Below, piece by piece: positions 62,680-64,000 of a stretch of 64,000 nt of DNA; position 1 is the first letter of the stretch; every line of letters begins with the position of its first letter. Below the pieces are notes generated by a model. It did no database searches. It had not been told where the DNA came from and saw only the letters and a list, made by a program, of their open reading frames with translations. The translations under genes were made by a program, and so were the position numbers. This stretch comes from Devosia sp. FKR38 (lineage in GTDB: Bacteria > Pseudomonadota > Alphaproteobacteria > Rhizobiales > Devosiaceae). The DNA is taken from positions 881,836 through 945,835 of the forward strand of contig NZ_STGC01000002.1 in assembly GCF_005222805.1 (NCBI RefSeq), in the 5' to 3' direction.

Positions 62680-63372
62680 ATGCTTGCTCGTCTGTTCGCG
62701 GCCGTGGCCGCCATGGTCGTCGTTGTCGCGGCGTCCAATATCCTGGTGCTTTATCCGCTGCAGCTGCAGCTGGGCACGGTCAATCTGGCCGATCTGCTCA
62801 CCTGGGGCGCCTTCACCTTCCCCTTTGCGTTCCTGATCACCGACCTCACCAATCGCTTCGATGGTCCGCGCAATGCGCGGCTGGTGGTGCTGGCCGGCTT
62901 TGCGGTGGGGCTGGGCCTGTCGTTCTATCTCAGCTTTCATGGCCTGCCCTGGAGCGCTGATGGCGCCCCGGCGACCACGCAGCGCATCGCCCTGGCCTCG
63001 GCCACCGCGTTCCTCGTCGGCCAGCTGCTCGACATCGCGGTGTTCTCGCGCCTGCGCGCCAGCCGGGCCTGGTTCCTGCCGCCGCTGGCCGGCTCGCTCT
63101 TTGGTTCGCTGATCGACACCACCATTTTCTTCTCGGTGGCGTTCGCCCCGGCGCTGGCCGGTATTGATGGTCTCTTCGGCCTGGCCGATGGCTCGCTGGG
63201 CTTCCCCGCCCCCTGGCTGGGCGTTGGGCCGGAGGTGCCGCTATGGTTCTCGCTGGCCTCGGGCGATTTCCTGGTCAAGTTCCTCGCCGCGCTGCTGCTG
63301 CTGGCGCCCTATCGGGCGCTGATGGGCCGGTTGATGCCGCTGCCGCCGCTGGGCGCTCAGGCGCAGGCCTAA
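62680..63372 (+). CDS. queuosine precursor transporter (VUT/YhhQ family)
   Basis: The protein has 230 residues. Six or so membrane helices carry the family motif FPFAFLITDLTNRFDGPRNAR, then FLVGQLLDIAVFSRLR and FGSLIDTTIFFSVAF. It brings preQ0/preQ1 or a related base across the inner membrane for tRNA queuosine synthesis. No preQ1 riboswitch was recognised in the 130 bases before it. A bidirectional terminator follows. Confidence 0.9.
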   Translation: MLARLFAAVAAMVVVVAASNILVLYPLQLQLGTVNLADLLTWGAFTFPFAFLITDLTNRFDGPRNARLVVLAGFAVGLGLSFYLSFHGLPWSADGAPATTQRIALASATAFLVGQLLDIAVFSRLRASRAWFLPPLAGSLFGSLIDTTIFFSVAFAPALAGIDGLFGLADGSLGFPAPWLGVGPEVPLWFSLASGDFLVKFLAALLLLAPYRALMGRLMPLPPLGAQAQA

Positions 63373-63384
63373 CCCAAAAATGAA

Positions 63385-63418
63385 AAACCGCCTGCTCCAG
63401 TCCTGGCGCAGGCGGTTT
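63385..63418. terminator. bidirectional terminator between the transporter and fdxA
   Basis: A perfect 11-bp stem AAACCGCCTGC / GCAGGCGGTTT (63385-63395, 63408-63418) has A-rich sequence on the left and T on the right, serving both convergent genes. Confidence 0.85.
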
Positions 63419-63446
63419 GATTTTGGCGCGGCCGATTGGGCGGCGA

Positions 63447-63785
63447 TCAGTCGCCTTCGCCGGGGGCCTCGGAGAAATACTTCTCGAACTTGCCGGTTTC
63501 CCCGTCCTTCTCCTTGGCCTCGGGCAGCGGGTCGCGGCGCTCGGTGAGGTTGGGCCAGACCGAGGCGAATTTGGTGTTGATCTGCAGCCAGTGGTCGAGA
63601 CCGCTTTCGGTGTCGGGCTTGATGGCTTCGGCGGGGCATTCGGGCTCGCAGACGCCACAGTCGATGCACTCGTCCGGGTGAATCACCAGCATGTTCTCGC
63701 CCTCGTAGAAGCAGTCCACGGGACAGACTTCCACGCAGTCGGTGTACTTACAGGCAATGCAATTGTCGGTGACGATATAGGTCAT
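63447..63785 (-). CDS. fdxA: 7Fe ferredoxin FdxA
   Basis: The protein has 112 residues. The N-terminal cysteine set C9, C12, C17, C21 and the second cluster [12 protein letters not shown] bind a [3Fe-4S] and a [4Fe-4S] cluster. A C-terminal extension (about 65-112) is rich in charged residues, as usual in alphaproteobacterial FdxA. It is a soluble electron carrier. The upstream 180 bases to the next partial gene contain no clear feature. Confidence 0.94.
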   Translation of the reverse strand: MTYIVTDNCIACKYTDCVEVCPVDCFYEGENMLVIHPDECIDCGVCEPECPAEAIKPDTESGLDHWLQINTKFASVWPNLTERRDPLPEAKEKDGETGKFEKYFSEAPGEGD

Positions 63786-63964
63786 CTAGGCGGGCATCCC
63801 GAACAGGAGCCGGGCTGGGGCAGATGGCGCAGCGCGGCAGGTCTCAACGGCTTCGTTGCTAAACTTTTTCTGGTGTCGCTGCAAGGCTGGCCCGGGGCAG
63901 AGCTTGCCAGCAATGGCCTTCGCTTTGGCATATCTGACCTGCAGACGTGTCGCTCGGCCAGCCG

Positions 63965-64000
63965 CTAGGTCTCGTCGGCGTCCGGGCGCAGCCGGTCGGT
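63965..64000 (-). CDS. C-terminal end of an incomplete gene, perhaps S4-domain protein
   Basis: A minus-strand frame enters from the right edge and ends at TAG at 63965-63967, giving the tail TDRLRPDADET. In Hyphomicrobiales an S4-domain RNA-binding protein is often encoded just before fdxA on the same strand, and such proteins have charged tails. With only 11 residues visible, this is a guess from position. Confidence 0.3.
   Translation of the reverse strand, partial: TDRLRPDADET

Overview
The window is GC-rich DNA from an alphaproteobacterium, most likely a Hyphomicrobiales member close to Devosia. This is inferred from the gene families and local gene order: a che cluster with STAS, CheD and two CheY proteins, receptors ending in DWNEF, rpmB beside a DUF3108 gene, and pyruvate carboxylase beside a DUF442 phosphatase. 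No phage, insertion sequence, CRISPR array or plasmid replication gene was seen. It reads as chromosomal sequence, opening with a tRNA-Ala.

Layout. 0-9.3 kb: tRNA-Ala(CGC), an LplT-like MFS exporter divergent from an AraC regulator, an outer-membrane barrel plus lipoprotein pair, a FadR-type GntR regulator divergent from an M20 dipeptidase with a predicted operator between them, a DUF1304 membrane protein and an SAF-domain oxidoreductase. 9.4-18.5 kb: a chemotaxis cluster (STAS, cheY, cheA, cheW, cheD, PAS receptor, cheR, cheB, cheY), with one small reverse-strand gene in its middle that resembles a minimal CheZ phosphatase. 18.8-32.7 kb: six more receptors in tandem. Five of them are followed by a recognisable terminator hairpin. 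They include two receptors with related large sensor domains, two Cache_3-like receptors, one sCache receptor and a soluble globin-coupled receptor. 32.8-41.5 kb: DUF1801, methylglyoxal synthase, a complete livGFHM ABC transporter with its binding protein nearby, a methyltransferase, an unknown protein and a ProX-like binding protein. 41.7-54.4 kb: a GGDEF-EAL protein, a DUF442 phosphatase, pyruvate carboxylase, GH43 arabinanase, ispG, a GGDEF cyclase, YbaK, MOSC, a prenyl synthase and mtgA. 54.6-64 kb: housekeeping genes (rpmF, fumC, gloB, rpmB, queuosine-precursor transporter, fdxA) mixed with small orphan proteins.

How it works together. The chemotaxis block looks like a nearly complete signalling system: receptors, CheA/CheW, two CheY, CheR/CheB methylation adaptation, CheD deamidase and a candidate CheY phosphatase. 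Five receptors carry the C-terminal aromatic pentapeptide expected to tether CheR/CheB. One receptor has lost both that tether and the methylation helices while keeping the CheA-contact tip. TTAA-N7-TTAA-like sites before the operon and before one receptor, and TTAACCAT-like half-sites before several others, suggest control by the cell-cycle regulator CtrA.

Most interesting points: the reverse-strand CheZ-like protein, whose acidic Leu-Phe tail resembles that of CheD; the adaptation-blind receptor; the recurrent CtrA-like sites; a terminator hairpin that also hides the ribosome site of the next gene; and a conserved 83-residue orphan with a CtrA-like promoter. All function calls come from reading motifs by eye, without database searches.
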